Below the pieces are notes generated by a model. It did not search any database. It saw only the letters and a list, made by a program, of their open reading frames with translations, and was not told the DNA's origin. This document shows, one piece after another, positions 1 to 7,254 of a stretch of 22,047 nucleotides of DNA. Both the position numbers and the translations under genes were made by a program. The stretch lies in contig JAWWAC010000050.1 in assembly GCA_033721915.1 (NCBI GenBank), forward strand, positions 1 through 22,047, read 5' to 3'. The DNA comes from REBR01 sp033721915. Lineage in GTDB: Bacteria > Pseudomonadota > Gammaproteobacteria > Pseudomonadales > Oleiphilaceae. Within the stretch, counting starts at the first letter, position 1. Every line of letters starts with the position of its first letter.

Positions 1-122
1 GGCCGGTTCCAGTCCTGTATTGATTATTCAGGCGGCACCACCGGTCAGCAGGGCCAAGGGGCTATTGCGTTAAAGTCTGTAACTTGTGTAATTAAACGTA
101 AATACCCCTGAGGACAACAACA

Positions 123-2675
123 ATGACACGTTTTAACCAGTGGCTTATTGCGGGCCTGGCTGTGCTCCTGCTGGCCGGTTGTGAAGATATTGTCAGTTCC
201 GGCAGCGAGACGCCCGGCGACGGGAACGCCGCCACGGAAGTCTCTGCCCGTCCGGACCGGGCCGGTCCACCGGAGAATCCGGGGCGGCCCGGAGACCGGG
301 ACGATCCGGAAAAGCCCGTGGAAGACACACAGCCACTGGGCCAGCCCATCACGCTGGATTTCCATACCCAGCGCAGTGCCCCCCTGGGTGAGGGGGAGTT
401 TGATCTGGTGACCCTCTCGGGGCTGCCGGACACCATCACCGGCGGTGATGTGCTGGTGGGGGTGCGGGGTTTGTCCGAGTCGGACCAGCTGCGGGTGTGG
501 CGCAATGGCGAGGACGTCAGCGAGGTGTTTGCCCGTGACAACCAGGGCCAGTGGAAAGGGCTGGTGACGGGTCTTGAGGAAGGGGAGAACCGTCTCAGTG
601 CCCTGGCCAGTGGCGAGGCCGGTGAGCGTCTGGCCGAGCTGGACCTGGTCAATCACCCCATCACCGGGCCGGTGATCTCGGGCCCCCACCAGAGCCCCTT
701 TCTGTGCCGCACCGAGCAGGCGGGACTGGGTGAGCCGCTGGATGAGAACTGCTCTGCGGAAACCACCTACGAGTGGTACTACCGCTCGGCGGATCAGACC
801 TTCCAGCCACTGGAAGACCCTTACGCCCCTTATCCGGACGACGCACTCCACACCACCACCAGCGATGGCAAAAATGTGCCCTGGGTGGTGCGCCTGGAAA
901 CCAGCACCATCAACCGGGGCATCGCCCGCCTGGCGGTGCTGGACGACCCGGCGGCCCGGGGCCCTGAGGCGCCCTTTGAGCCGGCCTCATGGAACCGGCG
1001 CATGTACTACGTCTATGGCGAGTCCTGTGGCGTGGGTTACAACCAGGGTCGCAGCTCACCGGCACTGGTCATGGGTGGCTTCCCCAATCCACAGGAGCTG
1101 GGTGGTGACAACCTATTGATTACACTGGCTGGTGTCTCCGACCGCCTGGGCTCCGGGGACCTGGTGGTGCACAACACCCTTACTTCTTTTGGTGTGCACT
1201 GCAACCCCATGATCAGCATGGAGACCACCATGATGATGCGTGAACATGCCACGGAGCACTACGGCGTGGTCCGACAGACCGTGGGCACCAATGGCTCGGG
1301 GGCCGCGCTGCAGCAGTACAACGCCGCCAACAACGCACCCGGCCTGCTCTCCGCCGGCCTGCCCACGGCCACCTTCGCGGATATTCCCTCCACCGCCATG
1401 ACCGTGGCGGACTGTGGACTGCTGCAGGATTATTACCGCCGCAACGAGGGCGAACTGAACCAGCTCCAGCAGGCGCGCATCAATGGCCACAACCTGCTCT
1501 CGGGCAACGAGGCCAACGCCATCTGCAGTTCCTGGGAGGACACCTTCCTGGACCGGCTCGACCCCACCAGCGGCTGCGGTGGTGTGCCGTCCTCGCAGCG
1601 TTATCATCCAGAGACCAACCCGGACGGCGTTCGCTGCACCATCCAGGATGCCAATGTGAACATTTTTGGCACCGACCCGGAAACCGGATTTGCCCGCCGC
1701 CCACTGGACAACCAGGGCGTGCAGTACGGTTTGCAGGCCTTCAATGACGGCATTATCGACTTTGACCAGTTCCTGAATCTCAATGCCGAAGTGGGGGGCT
1801 TTGATATTGACGGTCGCATTGTGCCAGAGCGCATGGAGATGGATCCGGAGGTGGAGGCCATCAGCTACCGAATGGGGCTGGTGATCGGCCGTGGTGCCCT
1901 GGCTGAGACCCCTTTCATCGATGTGGCGCCTTACCTGGACCTGGTCCCCATTGCCAATATCCACGAGGCGGTGCGTCCTTTCACCATTCGTGAGCGGCTG
2001 CGTCCCAGAGCCGGTGGCGGCGCCACGCAGAGTATCTTCCGGGGTGTTCTGACCCAGCCGGATGTGTTCCCTCTGATGGATGAGTGGCTGGAGCGGATCG
2101 AGGCGGCGGAGCGGCCCTTTGGTGCGGATCCGGTGCGCACGGTGATCGACAGCAAGCCTTTCATGGCACAGGACCGTTGCTCTTTCGGCACCGTGGGCGG
2201 TCGTCTGGCGCTGCCGGGTACCCTGTTGCTGCCACTGGGTGGCGAGGCGCCGCTGCTGCCGTCACTGGCGGCTATTGCGCCGTTGCCGGGTGTGGATCTG
2301 CTGTCGGAGACGCTGGTGGGGAATGATATTTCCCTGCGTGTGGATGTGCCGGAGGATTTTGATCTGGGTCTGGGGCCCTGTTCACTGGCGCTGCCGGTGA
2401 CGTCGACGCCGCGCATGGTGGCGGGCATGCCGCCATCGGGGGATGTGTTGCGCTGTCAGCTCAAGCCGGTGGATGCGGGGGATTACCGGCAGTCACTCAG
2501 CCGGGAGCAACTGGCTGAGCTGGAGGCGGTGTTCCCCAAAGGCGTGTGCGATTACAGGCGCCCGGCGGCATTCGATGTGCACAAGAGCATGATCTGGCCG
2601 TCACTGGGCAACGGCAGCGAGTCCATCGAGCCCTTTGAACTCCAGTGGCGCGCCAGCCGCTCTGTCAGCCTGTAA
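123..2675 (+). CDS. DUF6351-type lipoprotein, probable alpha/beta-hydrolase
   Basis: The 850-residue product starts with a lipoprotein signal: a hydrophobic stretch (residues 8-19) ending in the lipobox LAGC, with Cys20 as the lipidation site and Glu21 at +2, which favours outer-membrane sorting. From memory the body matches DUF6351: SGPHQSPFLC at about 186-195, GESCGVGYNQG from 299, then TNGSGAALQQYNAANNAPG from 389, followed by a DCGLLQDYY segment. In relatives the last block reads like a nucleophile elbow (G-x-x-S-G-G followed by QQ), so Ser392 is the likely catalytic serine. Ser301 (GxSxG) is a second candidate. Residues 21-85 are Pro/Gly/Asp-rich and probably a linker. The ATG at 123 has TGAGGA (109-114) at good spacing. 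The gene stands alone and ends at tandem terminators. The family assignment is fairly firm. Hydrolase activity is inferred and the substrate is unknown. Confidence 0.8.
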   Translation: MTRFNQWLIAGLAVLLLAGCEDIVSSGSETPGDGNAATEVSARPDRAGPPENPGRPGDRDDPEKPVEDTQPLGQPITLDFHTQRSAPLGEGEFDLVTLSGLPDTITGGDVLVGVRGLSESDQLRVWRNGEDVSEVFARDNQGQWKGLVTGLEEGENRLSALASGEAGERLAELDLVNHPITGPVISGPHQSPFLCRTEQAGLGEPLDENCSAETTYEWYYRSADQTFQPLEDPYAPYPDDALHTTTSDGKNVPWVVRLETSTINRGIARLAVLDDPAARGPEAPFEPASWNRRMYYVYGESCGVGYNQGRSSPALVMGGFPNPQELGGDNLLITLAGVSDRLGSGDLVVHNTLTSFGVHCNPMISMETTMMMREHATEHYGVVRQTVGTNGSGAALQQYNAANNAPGLLSAGLPTATFADIPSTAMTVADCGLLQDYYRRNEGELNQLQQARINGHNLLSGNEANAICSSWEDTFLDRLDPTSGCGGVPSSQRYHPETNPDGVRCTIQDANVNIFGTDPETGFARRPLDNQGVQYGLQAFNDGIIDFDQFLNLNAEVGGFDIDGRIVPERMEMDPEVEAISYRMGLVIGRGALAETPFIDVAPYLDLVPIANIHEAVRPFTIRERLRPRAGGGATQSIFRGVLTQPDVFPLMDEWLERIEAAERPFGADPVRTVIDSKPFMAQDRCSFGTVGGRLALPGTLLLPLGGEAPLLPSLAAIAPLPGVDLLSETLVGNDISLRVDVPEDFDLGLGPCSLALPVTSTPRMVAGMPPSGDVLRCQLKPVDAGDYRQSLSREQLAELEAVFPKGVCDYRRPAAFDVHKSMIWPSLGNGSESIEPFELQWRASRSVSL

Positions 2676-2699
2676 TACCACAGCAGTCCGAAACCGGTC

Positions 2700-2746
2700 C
2701 CGGCCCTCGCCGTGGCCGGTTTTAGTGGGCCTCCCACTGCATTTTT
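2700..2746 (+). terminator. Tandem intrinsic terminators after the DUF6351 gene
   Basis: Two hairpins follow the stop codon back to back. The first pairs CCGGCC (2700-2705) with GGCCGG (2714-2719) and is followed by TTTT. The second pairs AGTGGG (2724-2729) with CCCACT (2733-2738) across a 3-base loop and is followed within three bases by TTTTT (2742-2746). Both have the shape of rho-independent terminators for the plus strand. Confidence 0.6.
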
Positions 2747-2795
2747 GAAGAAGGCGGGTTAGTGCGCAGGGCACCCCGCTAAAGTGCGAAGAGGC

Positions 2796-2821
2796 AAAAA
2801 AAGCCCCCGAAGGACGGGGGC
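2796..2821 (-). terminator. Strong intrinsic terminator for the minus-strand gene at 2909-3373
   Basis: On the minus strand GCCCCC (2821-2816) pairs with GGGGGC (2808-2803) over a 7-base loop containing TTCG-like sequence, and is followed directly by seven Ts (2802-2796). This is a textbook rho-independent terminator, placed about 90 bases after the stop of the small helical protein gene. Confidence 0.85.
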
Positions 2822-2908
2822 AAAGGGGTCGTGCTTACTGAGGAGGAGGGCGGCCGCTGAGGCCGCCGGCCTTACTGCCAATCCACTGTTGCCAGTGGGA
2901 GTCGTGAT

Positions 2909-3373
2909 TCAGGCGCTGGTCTTGCTCTCGTCGGAGGCGCTGTCCGCGTTTTTGCTGTCGCTGGCCAGCTTGTGGCGCAGTTCCTGGGCCTGTGCCACCA
3001 GTGACTGCAGACGTGATTCGGCGATTTCCCGGTAATTGCCCACCAGCGGCTTGAGATCCTGCTGGTAAGAGGTTTCCACCTTCTGCCACAGGTAGGCGGA
3101 GATCATGTGGGCATCCCAGCGGGCCTTCTGGCGCGCATCGTAGGTGGCCGCATCCAGGTTGAGCATCAGCTGGCGGAAAGACGGGTTGTGCTCGCGGATC
3201 TGGCTGACAATGTCCGCCACCTTCTGCTCCTGGGAGACATCCGCACCCAGCTCCTTCAGCACGCGGCGAATCTCGTCGCTGGCTTTGGTCCACTGGGTAT
3301 TCACCTGAGCCTGCAGCGTACGCTTGAGGTCTGTAACCTGTTTCAGTGAGCGATTCAGCTGAGCCTGTACCAT
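2909..3373 (-). CDS. Small helical protein of unknown function (phasin-like character)
   Basis: A 154-residue product that I do not recognise with certainty. It has no signal peptide, no membrane segment and no cysteine. It is rich in Gln, Glu, Lys, Arg and Ala and looks almost entirely alpha-helical, with amphipathic stretches at about 1-45 and 110-140, and a Ser/Asp/Lys-rich disordered tail (DSKNADSASDESKTSA). Size, composition and helical layout resemble phasins, the coat proteins of polyhydroxyalkanoate granules, but I see no diagnostic motif. The start is supported by TCTCCT on the plus strand (AGGAGA read on the minus strand, 3381-3386) seven bases before the ATG. It is a single-gene unit with a strong terminator, which often goes with abundant expression. 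A cytosolic structural or scaffolding role is possible but unproven. Confidence 0.7.
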   Translation of the reverse strand: MVQAQLNRSLKQVTDLKRTLQAQVNTQWTKASDEIRRVLKELGADVSQEQKVADIVSQIREHNPSFRQLMLNLDAATYDARQKARWDAHMISAYLWQKVETSYQQDLKPLVGNYREIAESRLQSLVAQAQELRHKLASDSKNADSASDESKTSA

Positions 3374-3480
3374 GGTGGTCTCTCCTAATACGAATGCGGT
3401 GATAGCCGGATCGGAGGCAGTGCCATCCTGATCCCATTACGCTGAAGATTAAGGCAAAAAATTAGAGTAAACACCCTAGA

Positions 3481-3518
3481 AACAAAAGCGGATCCCGGGT
3501 ACGCGGTAGCGTAGGATC
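3481..3518 (-). terminator. Possible terminator after riboflavin synthase gene
   Basis: On the minus strand GATCC (3518-3514) can pair with GGATC (3495-3491), with an inner ACGC/GCGT stem, and the hairpin is followed by CGCTTTTGTTT. The stem is interrupted and the T-tract imperfect, so this is a weak call. It lies about 70 bases after the stop at 3589. Confidence 0.35.
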
Positions 3519-3588
3519 AGGCAGCGGATTGGGCTGTCTGTGGGCAAACGGCTCCCAGGGTCTTGCCCCGGGGCCGGGCCGACGGGAC

Positions 3589-4203
3589 TCAGCGGGGCAG
3601 TGGTTGCAGGTTCATGCGGGCCAGTGTGTCGACGATGGTCTGGGTCTGGCTGTCCACCTCGATATTGACCCGGTCCCCTGTGGCAATCTCGCCGAAGGTG
3701 GTGGCACGCAGGGTTTCCGGGATCAGGTAGACACTGAAGCCCGTCTCATCCACTTCGCCAATGGTCAGGCTGGCGCCGTTGATGGCGATGTAGCCCTTGG
3801 GGAAGAGATAGGGGCGCCATTGTCCGGGCACCGTGAAAAACAGCTTCAGGTTGTTTTCGGGGCGCTCCAGCCGGCGGACTTCCCCCACGCAGTGCACATG
3901 GCCCGAGAGCAGGTGGCCGCCGATTTCATCACCGAAACGGGCCGCCCGCTCGAAGTTGACCTTCTGACCCTCCACCAGTTCCCCCAGCGTGGTGCAGGCC
4001 AGGGTCTCCATCATCACATCAAACCACAGTGTCTGGCCCTGCTGTGACACAACGGTCAGACAGGCGCCGTTAATGGCTACTGAGGCACCGGTCTGGACGC
4101 CTTCCAGTGCCGGCTCGGGGAAGGTGATGGCAAAACGTTTGAGCCCGGTCAGTGCCTCGATCTGCGACACCCGGGCCTGGCCCTGGACAATACCTGTAAA
4201 CAT
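3589..4203 (-). CDS. ribE: Riboflavin synthase (alpha chain)
   Basis: The 204-residue product is riboflavin synthase, which dismutates two 6,7-dimethyl-8-ribityllumazine molecules into riboflavin and a pyrimidinedione in the cytosol. It shows the family's two tandem lumazine-binding barrels. The N-terminal one starts MFTGIV and has NGACLTV at 45-51 (Cys48 conserved) and GGHLLSGHVH at 95-104. The C-terminal one has NGASLTIGEV from 142. Length fits the family (about 200-220). An AGGAG lies 12 bases before the ATG. No ribD, ribBA or ribH lies next to it, so it is either a stand-alone main enzyme, as in Escherichia coli (where it is called ribC), or a second paralogue beside one in a rib operon. 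I see no FMN riboswitch in the 36 bases between it and the upstream CBS gene, with which it is probably cotranscribed. Confidence 0.92.
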   Translation of the reverse strand: MFTGIVQGQARVSQIEALTGLKRFAITFPEPALEGVQTGASVAINGACLTVVSQQGQTLWFDVMMETLACTTLGELVEGQKVNFERAARFGDEIGGHLLSGHVHCVGEVRRLERPENNLKLFFTVPGQWRPYLFPKGYIAINGASLTIGEVDETGFSVYLIPETLRATTFGEIATGDRVNIEVDSQTQTIVDTLARMNLQPLPR

Positions 4204-4239
4204 GAAAAAACCGTGCTCCTGGCAGGGGTTGGGTCAGTC

Positions 4240-4656
4240 TCAGAGCTTTTTGCTCTGGGAGCGGAAAATCGTCAGTGCCCTTAATACGTCGCTGCGGGCA
4301 ATTATGCCTACGACACGGCCCTCATCGACCACCGGGTAGAGCTTGGGCTTGCGGTTGGTCATCTCTTCGGCCAGTTGCAGCACGTTGCTGTCCGGGGCCA
4401 CGGAGACGGTGCGGGTACTCATGATGTCCTTGGCCAGCAGGTGCTCCTGGGCGTAGTAGCTGTCATTGAGCATTTCCTTGATGCAGTCCTGCTCGGTAAT
4501 AAAGCCCACCAGATGTTGCTGTGAATCCAGTACCGGCGCACCCAGCTCGCGATGCTTGACCAGAGCGGCGGCCACTTTTTCCACGGAGTCTGTCTCGGCG
4601 AAATACAGCGATAGGGATTTCATGTATTCACGGACGAGTATGGTGTCGGCCTTCAT
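4240..4656 (-). CDS. Two-CBS-domain protein
   Basis: The 138-residue product is essentially a CBS pair (Bateman module). CBS1 runs from about 8 to 65 (VREYMKSLSLYFAETDSVE, then LVGFITEQDCIKEML). CBS2 runs from about 72 to 130 (AKDIMSTRTVSVAPDSNV, then VVGIIARSDVLRAL). There is no enzymatic or membrane domain, so it is a free-standing sensor of the kind that binds adenosine nucleotides or similar ligands; the partner is unknown. I prefer the ATG at 4656 over an upstream in-frame ATG at 4731 because AGGAG lies eight bases before it and the CBS homology begins just after it. The riboflavin synthase gene follows 36 bases downstream on the same strand. A promoter is visible at 4740-4768. Confidence 0.88.
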   Translation of the reverse strand: MKADTILVREYMKSLSLYFAETDSVEKVAAALVKHRELGAPVLDSQQHLVGFITEQDCIKEMLNDSYYAQEHLLAKDIMSTRTVSVAPDSNVLQLAEEMTNRKPKLYPVVDEGRVVGIIARSDVLRALTIFRSQSKKL

Positions 4657-4739
4657 TGCGTGGGCTCCTGTTGTTGTGGGCAGTCCCTTGGGTGTGTTGT
4701 CCCCGGGTTTCCGCTGCTCCCCGGTATGCAAAGCGAATT

Positions 4740-4768
4740 AGCATAGGCTAGCTTTATTAAGTCGCCAA
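4740..4768 (-). promoter_or_regulatory. Putative sigma70 promoter for the CBS-domain gene
   Basis: Reading the minus strand, TTGGCG (4768-4763) and TATGCT (4745-4740) are separated by 17 bases. Each matches the consensus at four of six positions. It would drive the CBS and riboflavin synthase genes with a leader of roughly 80 bases. The surrounding 40 bases are clearly more AT-rich than the rest of the window. Confidence 0.45.
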
Positions 4769-4844
4769 GAGAAGTTTCAGTTTCACCGTTAGTGGCCGTT
4801 AACCAACCAGTCGCATCGTAAAAGTGCATCCGGAGAGCGGGCTA

Positions 4845-5888
4845 ATGGCTCAGCCACGCAATACACAACAGACACAGGCGAGTGCCGGGGCCCCCGGGTC
4901 CCGGCCCCGTGTGCACCCTCCAGGGCGTCTTGCGGGTTCCGTGTCGCCTTCCCGGCCCGGGGCTGAACCGGCCTCCGGCGGGTCGCCGTCACTGACCCCG
5001 GTGACAGAGCCGGCCGGCAGTGAGCCCCGGGAGCCGCCTCAGGACAGGCCCGGGTCAGTCGCCGCTGGGCCGGACTCAGACGGCGATGGCAGCGGGGAGC
5101 AGGAGGCACCGGAGCAGGACAGTGAGCCCCGGGAGCAGCAGCGGCGCTTTGACCGTCAGCTGCACCGGACCCGTCAGAGGGAGCGGCGGCAGCTGCTGGA
5201 TCAGTGTGACCGTCTGCTGCTGCTGGATTTCAACAGCCTGGCCATGCCGGACTGGCCGGACCACTACACGGTGGAAAAGGCCCGCAGGCAGCGGGACCTG
5301 TGGGTGTTTGTCCTGAGCCTGGTGTCCCTGGTGGTGCTGCTGGGTCTGATCAGCCTGGTGCCGGCACTGGTGGCCGGGGCGGCATTCGGCCTGGGTGTGC
5401 TGCTGCTGGCACTGGGGCTGCCACCGGTGCGTCACCTGATCACGGACAACCCCTCCTACGCCGAGCTGCTGATGAAACGACAGCGCCTGATGCGACAGGC
5501 CAGAAACCATATCCGCCATGTGGAAGGCCCGCTGGGGCTGGCGGCCTGCTGCCGTGCACTGGGGCCTTACAATCCGGCACTGACACGGGCACGGTTCCAG
5601 CGCCTTTATGAGCTCTCCCGCCAGGGGCGTCTTGCCACACTGGTGCACACCCGGGGCCACTGCCAGCTGTACCTGATGTTTGCCCTGGAGGCGGAGAAGG
5701 CCTATAACCGCCTTCAGGACGAGTATCTCAAGGCCCACCAGGAGGAAATCGACGCCGGTGAGGCGCAACCGCTCAATGTCCGGGAGACCAGCCACCTGTC
5801 TGAATCCTCGGGCGGTGAGGCGGCTGAGCGTCCCGACCCCGATGCACCGGCAACAGGAACACCCGGGGGGGATCGTACCGCGTCTTGA
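4845..5888 (+). CDS. Membrane protein of unknown function with disordered N-terminus
   Basis: I do not recognise this 347-residue protein. Residues 1-95 are Pro/Gly/Ser/Glu-rich and look disordered. Residues about 96-150 are highly charged and helical (many Arg, Gln, Glu). Residues about 152-196 form two closely spaced membrane helices (hairpin topology, both ends probably cytoplasmic). Residues about 205-300 form a helical, Arg-rich soluble region with LMKRQRLMRQARNHIRHVEG and a Cys pair (LAACCRAL). The tail from 300 is again acidic and Pro/Gly-rich. I chose the ATG at 4845, seven bases after GGAGAG, over the in-frame GTG at 4824, which has no clear ribosome site. The gene stops at 5888, inside the -35 element of the psrA promoter. 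Function cannot be inferred; the N-terminal low-complexity region may simply reflect GC-rich drift. Confidence 0.75.
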   Translation: MAQPRNTQQTQASAGAPGSRPRVHPPGRLAGSVSPSRPGAEPASGGSPSLTPVTEPAGSEPREPPQDRPGSVAAGPDSDGDGSGEQEAPEQDSEPREQQRRFDRQLHRTRQRERRQLLDQCDRLLLLDFNSLAMPDWPDHYTVEKARRQRDLWVFVLSLVSLVVLLGLISLVPALVAGAAFGLGVLLLALGLPPVRHLITDNPSYAELLMKRQRLMRQARNHIRHVEGPLGLAACCRALGPYNPALTRARFQRLYELSRQGRLATLVHTRGHCQLYLMFALEAEKAYNRLQDEYLKAHQEEIDAGEAQPLNVRETSHLSESSGGEAAERPDPDAPATGTPGGDRTAS

Positions 5889-5913
5889 CAGACTCTGGAC
5901 TCAAACGTATGTT
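5885..5913 (+). promoter_or_regulatory. psrA promoter
   Basis: A perfect -35 TTGACA (5885-5890) and a TATGTT -10 (5908-5913, four of six) are separated by 17 bases. The -35 overlaps the stop codon of the preceding gene. The -10 lies within the first PsrA-type palindrome, so repressor binding would block RNA polymerase. The psrA ATG follows about 30 bases after the expected start of transcription. Confidence 0.75.
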
Positions 5914-5940
5914 TCAAACAAATGTTTGGTCAATTGTTTG
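5902..5940 (+). promoter_or_regulatory. PsrA operator: two overlapping palindromes plus an extra half site
   Basis: CAAAC-GTAT-GTTTC (5902-5915) and CAAAC-AAAT-GTTTG (5915-5928) share one base. A further GTTTG sits at 5936-5940. The PsrA motif known from Pseudomonas is (G/C)AAAC-N2-4-GTTT(G/C), and both palindromes fit it with N4. They cover the -10 element and the likely transcription start of psrA, the layout expected for negative autoregulation. Confidence 0.8.
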
Positions 5941-5951
5941 AGAGAGGTGTT

Positions 5952-6596
5952 ATGGCGCAGTCTGAAACGGTTGATCGCATCCTGGATGCGGCCGAAGAGC
6001 TGTTTGCCGAAAGGGGCTTTTCGGAAACCTCGCTGCGCATGATCACCGGCCGCGCCCGGGTCAACCTGGCGGCGGTGAATTACCACTTCGGCTCCAAGAA
6101 GTCCCTGATACAGGCTGTCTTCGCGCGCTTTCTCACCCCTTTCTGCCTGGCACTGGAGCAGTCACTGGACCGCCTCGAGGCGGAATCCAGCCCCCATCCC
6201 CCCTCACTGGAGTCCCTGCTGAAAGTGCTCACCCAGACGGTGGTGGCCATGCCACGTCACCATGACCGCAGTATTGCCATCTACATGCGCCTGCAGGGTC
6301 TGGCCTATACCCAGTCACAGGGCCATCTGCGGGAATTCCTGGAAAACGAGTACAGCCGCACCTTCGGGCGCTTCATGGGGCTTCTCAAGGAGGCCACGCC
6401 GCAACTCAGTGCCGTGGAACGCTACTGGCGCATCCAGTTTATGCTGGGGGCCACGGCCTTTACCATGTCCAGCAGCGAGGCACTGAGTGATATCCTCAAG
6501 AACAAGCTGGGGGTGGAAACGGCGGTGGAAGAGATCGTGGCCCGGCTGGTACCCTTTCTCACGGCCGGTATGCAGGCGGATCCGGTGCGTGGATAA
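5952..6596 (+). CDS. psrA: TetR-family repressor PsrA
   Basis: The 214-residue product is a TetR-type regulator matching PsrA, the long-chain fatty acid/acyl-CoA-responsive regulator that in Pseudomonas controls beta-oxidation genes, its own gene and rpoS. The N-terminus MAQSETVDRILDAAEELFAE is close to that of Pseudomonas PsrA. The helix-turn-helix covers about 26-46, with VNLAAVNYHFGSK at 37-49 as recognition helix and following turn. The rest is a helical ligand-binding and dimerisation domain. An in-frame ATG at 5922 lies inside the operator and would be very near the transcription start, so the ATG at 5952, preceded by GAGAGAGGTG, is the better start. The gene order psrA then nagZ supports the identity. 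Unlike Pseudomonas, no lexA is adjacent in this window. Only 42 bases without a terminator separate it from the next gene. Confidence 0.9.
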   Translation: MAQSETVDRILDAAEELFAERGFSETSLRMITGRARVNLAAVNYHFGSKKSLIQAVFARFLTPFCLALEQSLDRLEAESSPHPPSLESLLKVLTQTVVAMPRHHDRSIAIYMRLQGLAYTQSQGHLREFLENEYSRTFGRFMGLLKEATPQLSAVERYWRIQFMLGATAFTMSSSEALSDILKNKLGVETAVEEIVARLVPFLTAGMQADPVRG

Positions 6597-6638
6597 AAGC
6601 CTGTCCGGCCAGACACGGCGGCATTCTCGGGAAAGCCC

Positions 6639-7190
6639 ATGAGCGACACGGCTACACAGCCCATAGCACTGGAAATCGACTGTCAGCAGCAGCGCATGAC
6701 CGTGTTCTGTCATGGCCGTGTCTGGCGGCAGTACCCGGTGTCCACGGCCGCCAACGGCCTGGGGGAAGAGAACGGCTCCGGCCGGACCCCCCGCGGGCGC
6801 CACCGCGTCAGGGCCTGCATCGGTGCCGGGCAGCCCCGTGGCGCGGTGTTTCGCGGCCGCCGTCCCACCGGCGAGGTGTACGACGAGTCACTGGCGGCCC
6901 GCTATCCGGAGCGGGACTGGATACTCACCCGCATTCTCTGGCTTTGCGGTGAGCAGCCCGGGCACAATCGCCTCGGCAGGGTCGACTCCCAGCGGCGCTT
7001 TATTTATATTCACGGCACACCGGACACGGAGCCGCTGGGGCAGCCACTGTCCCACGGTTGCGTGCGCATGAACAACGATGACATTCTGGAGCTCTTTGAC
7101 CGGGTCCGTCCCGGCACGCCGGTGCTGATACTGCCGGATCCGCAGAGCCGGGCGCAGTTCGCACCGCAGCCTGTCGCCACGGGCCGGTAA
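6639..7190 (+). CDS. YkuD-domain protein without signal peptide, probable cytoplasmic L,D-carboxypeptidase (ElsL-like)
   Basis: The 183-residue product is an L,D-transpeptidase-fold (YkuD) protein. The active site is clear: YIHGT around 123-127 and SHGCVRM at 138-144, with Cys141 as the catalytic nucleophile. The N-terminus (MSDTATQPIALEID) is polar and shows no signal peptide or membrane anchor, unlike periplasmic L,D-transpeptidases. Acinetobacter baumannii ElsL is a signal-less YkuD protein that acts as a cytosolic L,D-carboxypeptidase, removing the terminal D-Ala from recycled tetrapeptides in place of LdcA. The location directly before nagZ, which acts on the same recycled muropeptides, supports this role here. 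The fold and active site are seen; the carboxypeptidase assignment is inference. The ribosome site is weak (GGGAAAG). It probably shares a transcript with psrA. Confidence 0.85.
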   Translation: MSDTATQPIALEIDCQQQRMTVFCHGRVWRQYPVSTAANGLGEENGSGRTPRGRHRVRACIGAGQPRGAVFRGRRPTGEVYDESLAARYPERDWILTRILWLCGEQPGHNRLGRVDSQRRFIYIHGTPDTEPLGQPLSHGCVRMNNDDILELFDRVRPGTPVLILPDPQSRAQFAPQPVATGR

Positions 7191-7254
7191 GTCGTCATCC
7201 ACAAGAACCCACAGTCGCCATGAGAGCGAGCACTGCCATGAGAAAGGAGACACT

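Noticed and set aside
1..122. Gene or promoter upstream of the DUF6351 gene
   Set aside because: There is no supported coding frame, and only a weak TTGCGT/TAATTA pair with poor matches. The stretch is treated as an intergenic leader with a ribosome site at 109-114.
1113..1964. 283-codon frame antisense to the DUF6351 gene
   Set aside because: Same kind of mirror frame. The plus-strand protein has a lipobox and family motifs, so the sense strand is the coding one.
5922..5951. Earlier ATG for psrA
   Set aside because: It lies within the operator palindrome and very near the predicted transcript start, has no ribosome site, and known PsrA proteins start at MAQSETV.
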